This document shows positions 31,659-40,471 of a stretch of 64,000 nt of DNA, one piece after another. The stretch lies in IMG/VR virus record IMGVR_UViG_3300020437_000004, positions 1 to 64,000 of that record, one strand, 5' to 3'. Made by a program: the position numbers and the translations under genes. This DNA is from a virus. Within the stretch, counting starts at the first letter, position 1; each line of letters opens with the position of its first letter. The notes under the pieces are model-generated. The model searched no databases. It worked only from the letters and a program-made list of their open reading frames with translations, and was not told the DNA's origin.

Positions 31659-34256
31659 TCAATTCAACAGGACTGGCAAGCCATAAATCTGAGTAGGTCC
31701 TGCAGAGCAACCTGCAGCGAAGAATCCAGTATTCACACCGTATGATGCGATACCGTTGTTTACTTGGTTAATGATAGCACCACCTGCTGCATTAACGATC
31801 TCAGCGATACCACCTGATGAGGTGTTAACGAAAGTAAAGTGTGCACCAGTTGTGCCTGACACTACGTCTGCCATACCACCCACAAGAGTTGTGGCATTAG
31901 CAATACGAATGTGTAGTGGTGGTGTAGCGGGTGGGATACCTGGTTGGTCAACACATGCATCAACAATAGATCCCTTGACCATCTGGAATACACCAGAGAC
32001 CTTAGGCATAACGTCAAGACTAAACATATTAACGAATGCCAACTCACCAGATCCTAGGAATTTACTGATCCAGTTTGCTTCCATAGTAATCTCACCGTCA
32101 GCAACCAGATCAATAGCGTTACCTTCAATCTTAGTTACCTGTGCTGACATATTAATTTTATCTGCTGCCTGTATTTTAACGTCAGCACCTTGGACTGTAA
32201 CAATACCAGAGTATGCAATGGTATGGTCACCGTGCTTCACTTCAACAGATGATTGCTCTTTGCTACTACTACTCTTCGTAGGCACGGCTAGAGTTGATCC
32301 GCCTTCTCTACGTCCCCATTTATCAGTGCCTGGCTCCTTAGGATATGCAGGATAGTCGCTGCGACCATAGACAGGTGTAGGTGGTTTAAAGAAGTTAGCA
32401 TTGTCAGTGCGGAATGCATACTGCCCTCTTTCATTCTTAGTCTTAGGTTTAGAGGGTTTAGATGATCCTGTAGTTTCTGTAGGATCTCCACAACTCTGAT
32501 TTATATTCATAGCACCAACAACTTCAATGTTGAAGTTACCCATGACCTTCAAGAAGTAGTCACCTTCTACAGTTAGAGTCTTATTACCTTTTACAGTTTC
32601 GCAAGAATCCTTCGCAATAATTCTCGTGTCATTGTTAGGGACATTCTTATGGACATTGCCAAGTTTATCCTCAATAGTAGATACACCACCAGGACCACTG
32701 ACAATACGCTTTTCCTTCTTAGGTGTAGCGTCCTCAATAATGCTTGTGCCATTTAAAAATGTTTGAGTAGTTTGTCGGTAAGGATCGATCTCACCAAACA
32801 TATCATTAAAGAATCCTCGACCGTCTTTCTGCTCCTTACCCCATTTACCTGCAGGTAGTGGATTCCCACTTTGTTTAAGTGTCTCTCCAAAAGTGTCGCA
32901 TTGGGTAGTCCCCAGTAATGGAAACCACCCTTTCGTCTTACTGACCTTCGTCGTTCGTCCGCAGTCCTTTGCAAATAGTGCCTTAAGGATACCCATGACG
33001 ATACCCAACAGAGATCCCCAGTCCAACTTAGAGAAGTCTGTAGTAAGAATAGTTTTAATATTACCAGTAAGTGCTGTCACACCTTTGCCTGCCTCGGATA
33101 CACCAAGGATACCAGTCATCACTGTGCCAATAGTTTGTGCTGTATCTGACATGGCTTTCTGTGCACCATTCAGCATACGATCAATGATATTATCTACTTT
33201 ATTAGCTACGCCATCTAACGCATCAGTAATCTTATCCGTAATACTATTTGCCAGTCCATTGGCAAAACTAGAGATGTCACCTAGTGCACTGTTAACCAGA
33301 CCTAACCATGATGGCACAGGCATACAGAAGATATCTAGGATCTGCGATAGGAAAGCCATGATAACTTTCAACACTGCCATCGGCACAAACTTTGATACAA
33401 GTTTCACGATCAAGTTTACTGCCTTGGAGATTGCTTCTGCCATTGCTTGCTTTAGAGGTGCAAGCATACCAGATAGACCACCACTTACAAAGTTTACAAT
33501 CTTATTCAGTCTTTCTTTAATTGGGTCGCCAGGTATAATTTTACCAGTGATGATAGAAACATATGTGCCATCCTTACCTCTAGCGAGTTGGTTACCCATG
33601 TTGCCCAACTCTTTCAACATACGACTTAAGTCAGTCTGGAATCCTTTACCCGCAGATCCATTTACACCATCAGCAACACCTTGCATCTCAGATGGGACAA
33701 TAGCAGGGTTAGTCGTAGGGTCACCATGACCTGAGTTAACAACTGCTGCCTTACCTAGTGCACCTCTAGACTCATCTTCTTGACCACCAGGATCTGCAGG
33801 TGGTGAAACAACTGCTACAGCAGTGTTACCTGAGTTTACCTTTTCACCTGTAAGTGTCTGTGCTTGTGGTGGATTATCATCATCTTTCTTTGCTTCTTCT
33901 GGGTTAGCAGCAAAGGTGTCACCCTTCTGATCTTTAACAGTATGGAATGCACCCATAACCATAGGGATCTGACCTTCTTCACCATCCATGAAGAAACCAA
34001 CGACCATTGCACCTTCCTGCAATTCGCCCTTGGATCCGATCTGTTTTACCTGTGGTTTATCTGTAGGGACTAGACACATTGCCCACGGCAATGCCTCGGT
34101 TGGCATTTTCTTTAGGTAATCCTCTGAGTCATTACCACCAGTATGCCATCCATAGATACGCACCTTGACACGACCAAGTTGCATCGGGTCTTTATTAGAC
34201 TCGACTTCCCCGACCCACCAAGTGAATCCGTCCGATCCAGAATAATCTGTTATCAT
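31659..34256 (-). CDS. 5: baseplate hub/spike protein, gp5-like
   Basis: 865 residues. The N-terminal domain (FTWWVGEVESNKDPMQLGRV, then VRIYGWHTG) is the gp5-type OB fold that sits on the gp27 hub; a second signature, GAMVVGFFMDGEEGQIPMVM, completes it. The middle contains hydrophobic helical segments (about 240-440), which is unusual for gp5. The C-terminal third has repeated short beta motifs (GVSTIEDKLGN, TVEGDYFLKVMGNFNIEV, DHTIAYSGIVTVQGADVKIQ) of the kind that build a membrane-piercing needle. No lysozyme domain is present; a separate lysozyme is encoded at 30422. Symbol given by T4 correspondence. Confidence 0.85.
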   Translation of the reverse strand: MITDYSGSDGFTWWVGEVESNKDPMQLGRVKVRIYGWHTGGNDSEDYLKKMPTEALPWAMCLVPTDKPQVKQIGSKGELQEGAMVVGFFMDGEEGQIPMVMGAFHTVKDQKGDTFAANPEEAKKDDDNPPQAQTLTGEKVNSGNTAVAVVSPPADPGGQEDESRGALGKAAVVNSGHGDPTTNPAIVPSEMQGVADGVNGSAGKGFQTDLSRMLKELGNMGNQLARGKDGTYVSIITGKIIPGDPIKERLNKIVNFVSGGLSGMLAPLKQAMAEAISKAVNLIVKLVSKFVPMAVLKVIMAFLSQILDIFCMPVPSWLGLVNSALGDISSFANGLANSITDKITDALDGVANKVDNIIDRMLNGAQKAMSDTAQTIGTVMTGILGVSEAGKGVTALTGNIKTILTTDFSKLDWGSLLGIVMGILKALFAKDCGRTTKVSKTKGWFPLLGTTQCDTFGETLKQSGNPLPAGKWGKEQKDGRGFFNDMFGEIDPYRQTTQTFLNGTSIIEDATPKKEKRIVSGPGGVSTIEDKLGNVHKNVPNNDTRIIAKDSCETVKGNKTLTVEGDYFLKVMGNFNIEVVGAMNINQSCGDPTETTGSSKPSKPKTKNERGQYAFRTDNANFFKPPTPVYGRSDYPAYPKEPGTDKWGRREGGSTLAVPTKSSSSKEQSSVEVKHGDHTIAYSGIVTVQGADVKIQAADKINMSAQVTKIEGNAIDLVADGEITMEANWISKFLGSGELAFVNMFSLDVMPKVSGVFQMVKGSIVDACVDQPGIPPATPPLHIRIANATTLVGGMADVVSGTTGAHFTFVNTSSGGIAEIVNAAGGAIINQVNNGIASYGVNTGFFAAGCSAGPTQIYGLPVLLN

Positions 34257-34277
34257 TATAATTGGTATGGATATAAG

Positions 34278-34745
34278 TTATTTAGGAAGTTTTACGAAAT
34301 GAAATTCGCCATCCTTCTCTTCTTTGCCCCAAACAAATGCACCTGATCTTAGTCTACGACCATTGTCGAATGACCAGTAATCAGTGCCATTGAATCTTGC
34401 AAGTGCAGTTATGTTAACATCATTTACTACACAAGGACCGTTTGTCTCTCCCCACCATGTCCCATCGTCCATCTTGACGAAGACAAAACCGCATCCTTCT
34501 TTGTTTCTTTTTAGATCTAAAGTATCACACTCAATTATATCTTCGTGAATACGTTTATATTTTGCTCTGAAATGTTTATAGGGTTTATTAGGACCCTCAT
34601 ACTCATACCAAGATTTACATTCTAAAATCTTACCCTTTTTGATCTCAGTCCATTCAATGTGGATTAGTGGCCACTTTTGTGGATCTGAATATGCTTGAGA
34701 TTTATTTGAGTAATGTCCACACAGAGCCTCTTCAAAGCTACTCAT
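34278..34745 (-). CDS. cpeT: CpeT/CpcT-type chromophore lyase relative
   Basis: Auxiliary gene from cyanobacteria. ALCGHYSNKSQAYSDPQKWP at the N-terminus corresponds to the conserved L-x-G-x-Y-S-N-K-x-Q-A motif of the CpeT/CpcT family, and GCGFVFVKMDDGTWWGETNG with FVWGKEEKDGEFHFVKLPK match the middle and end. Host enzymes attach phycoerythrobilin or phycocyanobilin to phycobiliprotein subunits; phage versions bind bilin and may act as chaperones. At 155 residues it is shorter than host proteins, as usual for phages. It lies inside the tail operon directly before gp5, with a CTAAATA element overlapping its stop. Confidence 0.82.
   Translation of the reverse strand: MSSFEEALCGHYSNKSQAYSDPQKWPLIHIEWTEIKKGKILECKSWYEYEGPNKPYKHFRAKYKRIHEDIIECDTLDLKRNKEGCGFVFVKMDDGTWWGETNGPCVVNDVNITALARFNGTDYWSFDNGRRLRSGAFVWGKEEKDGEFHFVKLPK
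34279..34285 (-). promoter_or_regulatory. late-promoter-like CTAAATA
   Basis: CTAAATA on the minus strand, 23 bases before the gp5 ATG. Confidence 0.5.
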
Positions 34746-34769
34746 CGTCTGAAACCCAACAAGCTAATT

Positions 34770-34910
34770 CTATTTGTTATTTTGTTTCTTGTCAAGCCCT
34801 TTCTTTGCTTGCTCTCTCATCATCCTAGCGTATACAATTTCTGCTGATGACCAATGATCTGGATCTTTGATTATTTTGTTTGCTGCCTTTTTTACTTCTT
34901 TTAGTCGCAT
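34770..34910 (-). CDS. hypothetical basic protein, 46 aa
   Basis: Frame from ATG 34908-34910 to TAG 34770-34772; helical, very basic product (MRLKEVKKAANKIIKDPDHW at the start). A perfect TATAAATA late promoter lies 32 bases upstream, which supports expression. Function unknown. Confidence 0.6.
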   Translation of the reverse strand: MRLKEVKKAANKIIKDPDHWSSAEIVYARMMREQAKKGLDKKQNNK

Positions 34911-34941
34911 TTGTTACATATTTGTTAGAGTTTGCTAACTC

Positions 34942-34949
34942 TATTTATA
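34942..34949 (-). promoter_or_regulatory. late promoter TATAAATA
   Basis: Exact late promoter sequence on the minus strand, 32 bases before the 46-residue gene and upstream of cpeT and gp5. Confidence 0.65.
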
Positions 34950-34957
34950 ACAAATAC

Positions 34958-35089
34958 TTAACGTTTTACATCATGGGCACAACCGTCACCCTTGTAGTTA
35001 TCCGTGTCGTAATATCCACCTCTAGACCCAAAGTATAGAGTCGCCATTACAAATGGAAAAGCAGACCACAGGAGTATGTTACCTAGCAT
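34958..35089 (-). CDS. small membrane protein, 43 aa
   Basis: Frame from ATG 35087-35089 to TAA 34958-34960. Starts MLGNILLWSAFPFVMATLYF, one membrane span, then a Gly/Tyr/Asp-rich polar tail. It overlaps the 24-residue micro-frame before it. I recall similar short proteins from other cyanophages but no function. Confidence 0.55.
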   Translation of the reverse strand: MLGNILLWSAFPFVMATLYFGSRGGYYDTDNYKGDGCAHDVKR

Positions 35090-35153
35090 CAATATACCTC
35101 GCTACGCATACACCCCAAAAAGTAAATGCTCCAAAAAATATTAGATATTCCAT
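35079..35153 (-). CDS. possible membrane micropeptide, 24 aa
   Basis: Frame from ATG 35151-35153, which overlaps the stop of the 99-residue gene by one base (TGATG), to TAA 35079-35081. Product begins MEYLIFFGAFTFWGVCVARY, a single hydrophobic helix. Coupling on both sides supports it. Confidence 0.45.
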   Translation of the reverse strand: MEYLIFFGAFTFWGVCVARYIDAR

Positions 35154-35452
35154 CAGTCTCGTTGTCTCCAATCGTCAGGTCTATCTTGTCTAAACCAGTC
35201 TGCGATGTCTCCTGCATCAGTGAAACCCCTTTTGTGTTTACTTGAATCGGGGTCTCCAATATTCAAGTTATTCAGAAAAGAGTCGTCTGGATTCGTTGCC
35301 AACCTCCTTGCTGTTTGCAACATCCCTCTTGCGGATGTATTTGTTTTTGCTAACTTTTCTGCCCAAATCATATCTTCCAAACTAACTTCCATACCTGCTG
35401 CGATGCTCTTACAAATTTCTTGTAGGCGGAGACGATACTGGGTTGATAACAT
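35153..35452 (-). CDS. hypothetical protein, 99 aa
   Basis: 99 residues, helical N-terminal half (YRLRLQEICKSIAAGMEVSL) and a polar C-terminal half ending DWFRQDRPDDWRQRD. I recognise this as a protein often present next to tail genes in cyanomyoviruses, with no known role. Coupled downstream to a membrane micropeptide. Confidence 0.65.
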   Translation of the reverse strand: MLSTQYRLRLQEICKSIAAGMEVSLEDMIWAEKLAKTNTSARGMLQTARRLATNPDDSFLNNLNIGDPDSSKHKRGFTDAGDIADWFRQDRPDDWRQRD

Positions 35453-35456
35453 AAAT

Positions 35457-35600
35457 TTACGGTTGCTTTTTCTTTAGTTGTTCATAGAGGATTGCTTGCA
35501 TAAAAGACTTAGGTCCTTTTTCAAGCAGATCTTCCTTCCACTTAATACTTTTAAGTGTAGGAGGATTCTTTAGTTTGTTTGTTTTTTTGCGACGTGCCAT
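35457..35600 (-). CDS. hypothetical basic protein, 47 aa
   Basis: Frame from ATG 35598-35600 to TAA 35457-35459. Lysine/arginine-rich (MARRKKTNKLKNPPTLKSIK), then an amphipathic helix. Its ATG overlaps the stop of the 27-residue peptide (TAATG). Could bind nucleic acid or be a minor virion peptide. Confidence 0.55.
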   Translation of the reverse strand: MARRKKTNKLKNPPTLKSIKWKEDLLEKGPKSFMQAILYEQLKKKQP

Positions 35601-35683
35601 TACTTTTTAAATACACCTGCCTTTGCAAGCAAGTATACAGACAATGTAGTCCAAAACAGCACTTCTAGTCCAACATTATTCAT
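35600..35683 (-). CDS. possible membrane micropeptide, 27 aa
   Basis: Frame from ATG 35681-35683 to TAA 35600-35602; product MNNVGLEVLFWTTLSVYLLA and a short basic end, one likely membrane helix. It follows cp12 by two bases and is coupled to the next gene. Confidence 0.45.
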   Translation of the reverse strand: MNNVGLEVLFWTTLSVYLLAKAGVFKK

Positions 35684-35685
35684 AA

Positions 35686-35913
35686 TTAATCTTCATAAAT
35701 TAAGCACTCTGGCTCATCTGGGTGTTGGTCACAGAATAGCTCAATGCAGTTAGGATCATGGTGATCTCCTGCTTCGATCTCTTTCTTGTGGTGCTCAACA
35801 TAGTCCTCCAAATCATGCAACTCCAACTCGATGTGGCGACGCATTTGTGGATTTGTGGTAGGATCGCTAAGGATTTGCTTATCCTTCTCGATGTGTGCTT
35901 CGATGCTTTTCAT
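35686..35913 (-). CDS. cp12: CP12-like Calvin-cycle inhibitor
   Basis: 75 residues. The C-terminal segment CIELFCDQHPDEPECLIYED has the CP12 signature with its cysteine pair C61 and C70 (C-x8-C) and the final Y-x-D; the acidic helical N-terminal part is as in phage CP12. In cyanobacteria CP12 binds GAPDH and phosphoribulokinase under oxidising conditions and shuts down carbon fixation; phage copies are thought to divert host carbon to the pentose phosphate pathway. The N-terminal cysteine pair of plant CP12 is absent, as is normal in phages. A GATAAATA late-type element lies 25 bases upstream; it sits right after the hub gene. Confidence 0.85.
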   Translation of the reverse strand: MKSIEAHIEKDKQILSDPTTNPQMRRHIELELHDLEDYVEHHKKEIEAGDHHDPNCIELFCDQHPDEPECLIYED

Positions 35914-35936
35914 GTGTGATACCTGTGTGATTACTA

Positions 35937-37355
35937 CTATTTATCTTCACGGATCGAATCTTTAGTAAGATAAAGAGTGGTTGTTATGCCATCCTTACGA
36001 TAGACATGTTTTAGACCTGCAATCAGATACTTACCACTATATACACGATCTTGCTTGACGTCATTCTTATTCTCCGTTTTAGATGCGGGAATGCTGACTT
36101 TAACCAATTCGCCTACAGCAAGAGCGGTGTTACCTGGTACGACGATTGTTAGTTGTATAGCATTTAGTAATGCATACCTAGCAGTAGCATACGATGATAC
36201 AGATAGCGTGTCAAGATATGTCCTGGTTCCCCCTTCTGGATCTCCACCACCTGCAGGTTGGTGAATCCAAGTAGGCATGACTCTTAGTTTGAATCTAGTA
36301 GCTGCTTGTGCTTTAGAATCAAAACCCGTGTCTTGAAATGGTCTGCCCGTGTCAATCGTCGATGCTTTATCAAATATAGATTCAAACGTAGTTTCAAAAT
36401 TCTTTCTCTTCACCTCAGTGGTATTATTCTCACCACCACTTGAGGATGCTGTTGGTAGATGTGTCAATCCTAGAGAAGGGACTGATACACCAAGCACAGA
36501 TGTTTTATATAAACCTGTCCTTAATTTTTCTAGATGATTAACTTTATCTGGAAATGTAATAGTTTCAATTTTAAAGTATTCTTCTACTGCAGTTTTAGTC
36601 TCTACACCTGACTGCATGTAGGTATATGTTTTAATCTCATCGTTTTCATTACCCTCACATAGTCTGTCAATAGATTTGTAATGAAATCCATGCTTATTTT
36701 CATAGAATAAGAAACCTGATTGCATGTTAGATCTCTTACCTGTGCCACCCTCTTGTCTCAATACCTTATCGCTAAGATATGCAATAGTGTCATAGGGTCT
36801 CCAATTAGGGCAACTGAAACAAACTTTGCTAGGTTTTTCAAAGTTTTTATTTTTTGCTTTTTCACCTGCCTTGAGATATTCCTTTGCAATAAATCTAGGA
36901 AGATTGTCCTTGTCTTTGTGCTTCTCACAAGGTCCGAATGCACCAAATACTCTGTTTGCTTCATTTAAGAATGCTTCATGTGACACGAGATGCAGGATAT
37001 ACATCGCTGCTCTCTCATTCTTGATGAAACTACCCATCTTAAAGATTCGGAAGATAACCTCTAATGGATCCTTGTTTGAGCTCTCTGAGGTAATTTTAAT
37101 CTTTACAATTTCCTTACCACGAATCTTTTTGTATAGATCAATAGAGTCAACGATTGCTATGTCACACCTTAGGAAAGGACTATCAATAGACTCATAGTAT
37201 TCTATAGATGCAACAAGATCACCAATATCAAAGACATTATCACCCTTAAGTCTATTCTTAGGTGACAATGGCTCAGACCACTTCATCCTACCCTCTTCAC
37301 CAAAGGCAATGGATGCTTCATTCAGCTCTACAATTTTCGCTCTTCTTTCTGCCAT
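35937..37355 (-). CDS. baseplate central hub protein, gp27-like
   Basis: 472 residues. The N-terminal part (SPFLRCDIAIVDSIDLYKKI, then EIVKIKITS) and the C-terminal part (NTALAVGELVKVSIPASKTE, ending KYLIAGLKHVYRKDGITTTL) have the paired beta-barrel signature of gp27-type hub proteins. A cysteine group (CEKH...CFSCPNW near residues 143-180) could bind zinc. It follows the tape-measure genes and precedes gp5, the order expected for proteins that assemble together. T4 correspondence is inferred from pattern and place. Confidence 0.72.
   Translation of the reverse strand: MAERRAKIVELNEASIAFGEEGRMKWSEPLSPKNRLKGDNVFDIGDLVASIEYYESIDSPFLRCDIAIVDSIDLYKKIRGKEIVKIKITSESSNKDPLEVIFRIFKMGSFIKNERAAMYILHLVSHEAFLNEANRVFGAFGPCEKHKDKDNLPRFIAKEYLKAGEKAKNKNFEKPSKVCFSCPNWRPYDTIAYLSDKVLRQEGGTGKRSNMQSGFLFYENKHGFHYKSIDRLCEGNENDEIKTYTYMQSGVETKTAVEEYFKIETITFPDKVNHLEKLRTGLYKTSVLGVSVPSLGLTHLPTASSSGGENNTTEVKRKNFETTFESIFDKASTIDTGRPFQDTGFDSKAQAATRFKLRVMPTWIHQPAGGGDPEGGTRTYLDTLSVSSYATARYALLNAIQLTIVVPGNTALAVGELVKVSIPASKTENKNDVKQDRVYSGKYLIAGLKHVYRKDGITTTLYLTKDSIREDK
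35938..35945 (-). promoter_or_regulatory. late-promoter-like GATAAATA
   Basis: GATAAATA on the minus strand, 25 bases before the cp12 ATG, overlapping the end of the hub gene. Confidence 0.5.
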
Positions 37356-40300
37356 TATTTAAGTGTAGGTGTGTAGGTCAAGTCAGCTTGTGTTTCTCTG
37401 AATCTAGAGAATCTAGATACAAAGTATGGATCTGCTTCATTCCATTGATTTGAGTTAGGTATTACGATAGGCACTTCTTCTGGTTGTGATGCTTCTCCAC
37501 CACCTGCACCCATTGCTGCAACCTTTTGATTCTGAGCTTCAACTGCCTGCATGACAGCCATGTTTGCATTCTCTTTAGTCTTTCTCTTGTTACTATTCTC
37601 TTCAGATTTAAAACCAAGTAACCGTTTACCAACGTCTTTAACGCTGTTGAATACTTGACCTGCTTTATCTAGGGTCATTTTAACTACCCTTGTTGCAGGA
37701 TCTAACTGCTGATTCTGTGGCTCGGTGTCACCTTTACCCTTAAATGCATACTCACCTCTTACATTCTTCTGTTGATCGCCACTAAAGTTACCACCTACTC
37801 TTCCTCTATCTTTAGCACCCGATCCTCTCTTTCTCCTCTGGATAGGCTCAATGTTTGGTTTGATTTTATCACCCTTAATCGTCTCTGTAGGTTTAGTTTC
37901 TGGTGGCTCAACCTTACCCCATACGTCTCCCATCTTCCATGTCACAAAGTCCTTTGTAGACATGTTCATATTATCACTACTTCCAAATTTGAATCTTCTT
38001 CTCTGCTCTTTTTTACCTAGACCTAAGAAACCTGTCTTGACTGTGTATGTAGGATAGTATACGTCAACCATACGCATACCTGCTGCGATACCATGGTCAT
38101 CAACATAACCTCCAGCTTTGTATAGTGATTCATATGAATTGATAGATTTATATTTTGCTTCACCACCATCTGCAAATCCTTTTGGTGTTGCATATCCTTT
38201 ACTTACTGCTTCTCTCATTCTTCTACCAGTAAGACCAGAATCTGTTTTTGTCTTAGGTGTGTTGAATGGGACGATGAATGCTGATCCACCACTTGCTCTA
38301 TTAGGCATTCCAACCCACTCTAGACCGTGACCAATGAATGATACAGAGTTACCACCATCCAAACTTACAGGATAACCAGACTGAGGACCGTTGATCCATC
38401 CACCTCTAGCATACTCTGGGACTTGTGGTTGTATTACACCACCACCTGCAAACCAGTTGCCAGGATTCCACCATCCACCTTCGCTGCTCTTAGGTGATAC
38501 TGCATGGATTATTTTATTCATTAATCCAATAACAGACTTCTCACCTCCACCAATCATCTTGTTGAGAGCTTTGATCTGATTACCTTCTTCTTGTATCTGT
38601 GATTTATCTTCGTCAACACCGCCTGATCCACCTGAGCTCTCTGATCCCATGACACTCATGGGGACACCAAATACTTCTGCTAGTGGTGCAATAAAGTTGC
38701 CGATCATTGACTTCAGAGGACCTGGCAAGAATTTTGCAAACATAGATCCTACCTTTGCAATAACAGATACGATAGAGATACCAACCGCTTTGATAGGTAG
38801 TGCCAACAACTGTGACAGTGCCATGACCTTACGAGTCATCATCTGTCTGTAGTCATTTGCAAATTCAAACATAGCACCCAACTTGGATTCACCCTCGGAT
38901 GCTTCTCCACCGTCGTCCATCTTGGGGACGACTACCATACCACCTGCTGCCTTTTCAATCGTAACGCCATAGTTTTTAAGTTTCTCAGCATAGCTCATAT
39001 TGTAATAAGCCATGTATTCATCTGTAGAAACCTCTTTGTCATTAATATATGCCTGACCAGTATCCATGTCGAATCGACCAGATACCCTCTTCGTAGGTTT
39101 GAATTCCTTCTTCGGTGTAGGTTTAGGTTTTTCTACTTTTGGTTTCTCGTCTTTCTTACCGCCTCCTGCAAAGAAACTTAAGATAAAAGTCAATGCCTTC
39201 ATCAAACCAATCAAAGGTGCAAATGCTACCGTGCCAAAGAATGCACCAACCTTCTTGATCATTGGCATAGCAGGCTCAATAAAGTCTAAGACCTTATTAA
39301 ATGCACCACCAAGTGCCTTAAAGAAATCTCCTGCTGCCTGTTGTATAGGTGCAAAGACAGATGCAAATACTTCTCCGATTGCTCCGAAGAATTTCATGAA
39401 TGGATCAATGATGGGTTGCATTGCCTTACCAATACCACCACCTACAGCACCACCAACAAATGCACCTGCTGCACCTGCCAACGCACCTGCACCAGGTATT
39501 CCAGTCGCTGCACCCAGAGAAGCACCGATTGCTTGACCTGCACCTGCACCAACACCTGTGCCTATTGCTTCTCCTTGCTCTGCACCAGATAACCGTGCTG
39601 CTGCATATGCTGCACCACCAAATACTGCTGCACCACCAACTCTACTACGCAGAACGCTACTTGCTACTTTCCTGAGCTTTCCTCCTAGTCCACCTGCCTT
39701 CATCAGGTTTTTGACCATGCCAAAAAGCATGCCCACAACTGCTTTTATGCCTTTGAGTGCTGCTAATGGATTCCTAAGTATCGTGAATGCTGCAAATATA
39801 GGTGCTAAGCCCAGTGCAAACTGCATCACACCAAAGAATCCTCGTAGTGACAAAGGATTCTCTAAAAACTTTATTAAACCTTTTCCTGCTGTGCCTAGTA
39901 AGAAGGTGGTGACTCCAAATGCCCACTTACCTATAGCATATAAACCTTTTGCTAATGCTTTGACTTTATCTGGATTTTTCATGATCCAGTCAAAGATTGC
40001 AAACTTAACTATCCCTGCAAATAACCATGTTGCAATACTACCAAGCATCGCAAAGAAACCACCGAATGTTTTCGCTGCTACACCAACAAAACCTGCAATA
40101 ATCTTTCCAGATGTAGTCTTTACCTCTGCTGCGTCGTCTCTCTTCTCTCTTTGTGCTTCTTTCTTATCCTCTATCTTCTGACGTGCTGCATCACGTTTTT
40201 CATTAGAATCTTTTAACTTCCTATATCTCTCATCAATACCTTTCTGTGAGATTTGGAATTGCACCATCTCTTTCATGGCAATAGTCTGTTTCTCTAGTGC

Positions 40301-40471
40301 CAGTGCAATAGAGTTTAATGTGCCACCAAGACTATTTGCTGCATTAAGATTCTTCTTTAAACCTGTAGTAATCTCTTGTGTTTCCTTACTGGCACTCTTA
40401 TCCACCCCCTTAAAAGATACCATCTTATAAAGGGCAGGTTTTTTAATAACTGTCTTGGGTTTTTCTGCCAT
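37355..40471 (-). CDS. tape-measure-like tail protein, 1038 aa
   Basis: Charged, helical N-terminus (about 60-115), a long hydrophobic region with many membrane-like helices (about 120-440, for example WLFAGIVKFAIFDWIM), a Gly/Ala-zipper block (GTGVGAGAGQAIGASLGAAT) and a polar C-terminal half with WWNPGNWFAGGGVIQPQ. This matches tape-measure or hub-filling proteins and is likely the counterpart of a T4 gp29/gp28-like function. It overlaps the previous giant by one base and shares its general layout, suggesting an old duplication. Confidence 0.65.
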   Translation of the reverse strand: MAEKPKTVIKKPALYKMVSFKGVDKSASKETQEITTGLKKNLNAANSLGGTLNSIALALEKQTIAMKEMVQFQISQKGIDERYRKLKDSNEKRDAARQKIEDKKEAQREKRDDAAEVKTTSGKIIAGFVGVAAKTFGGFFAMLGSIATWLFAGIVKFAIFDWIMKNPDKVKALAKGLYAIGKWAFGVTTFLLGTAGKGLIKFLENPLSLRGFFGVMQFALGLAPIFAAFTILRNPLAALKGIKAVVGMLFGMVKNLMKAGGLGGKLRKVASSVLRSRVGGAAVFGGAAYAAARLSGAEQGEAIGTGVGAGAGQAIGASLGAATGIPGAGALAGAAGAFVGGAVGGGIGKAMQPIIDPFMKFFGAIGEVFASVFAPIQQAAGDFFKALGGAFNKVLDFIEPAMPMIKKVGAFFGTVAFAPLIGLMKALTFILSFFAGGGKKDEKPKVEKPKPTPKKEFKPTKRVSGRFDMDTGQAYINDKEVSTDEYMAYYNMSYAEKLKNYGVTIEKAAGGMVVVPKMDDGGEASEGESKLGAMFEFANDYRQMMTRKVMALSQLLALPIKAVGISIVSVIAKVGSMFAKFLPGPLKSMIGNFIAPLAEVFGVPMSVMGSESSGGSGGVDEDKSQIQEEGNQIKALNKMIGGGEKSVIGLMNKIIHAVSPKSSEGGWWNPGNWFAGGGVIQPQVPEYARGGWINGPQSGYPVSLDGGNSVSFIGHGLEWVGMPNRASGGSAFIVPFNTPKTKTDSGLTGRRMREAVSKGYATPKGFADGGEAKYKSINSYESLYKAGGYVDDHGIAAGMRMVDVYYPTYTVKTGFLGLGKKEQRRRFKFGSSDNMNMSTKDFVTWKMGDVWGKVEPPETKPTETIKGDKIKPNIEPIQRRKRGSGAKDRGRVGGNFSGDQQKNVRGEYAFKGKGDTEPQNQQLDPATRVVKMTLDKAGQVFNSVKDVGKRLLGFKSEENSNKRKTKENANMAVMQAVEAQNQKVAAMGAGGGEASQPEEVPIVIPNSNQWNEADPYFVSRFSRFRETQADLTYTPTLK

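Noticed and set aside
31756-33729. Long plus-strand open frames opposite gp5 (31756-32355 and 32893-33729)
   Set aside because: They are mirror frames of a well-supported minus-strand gene, with proline/serine-rich products lacking any motif and no promoter or ribosome-binding site.
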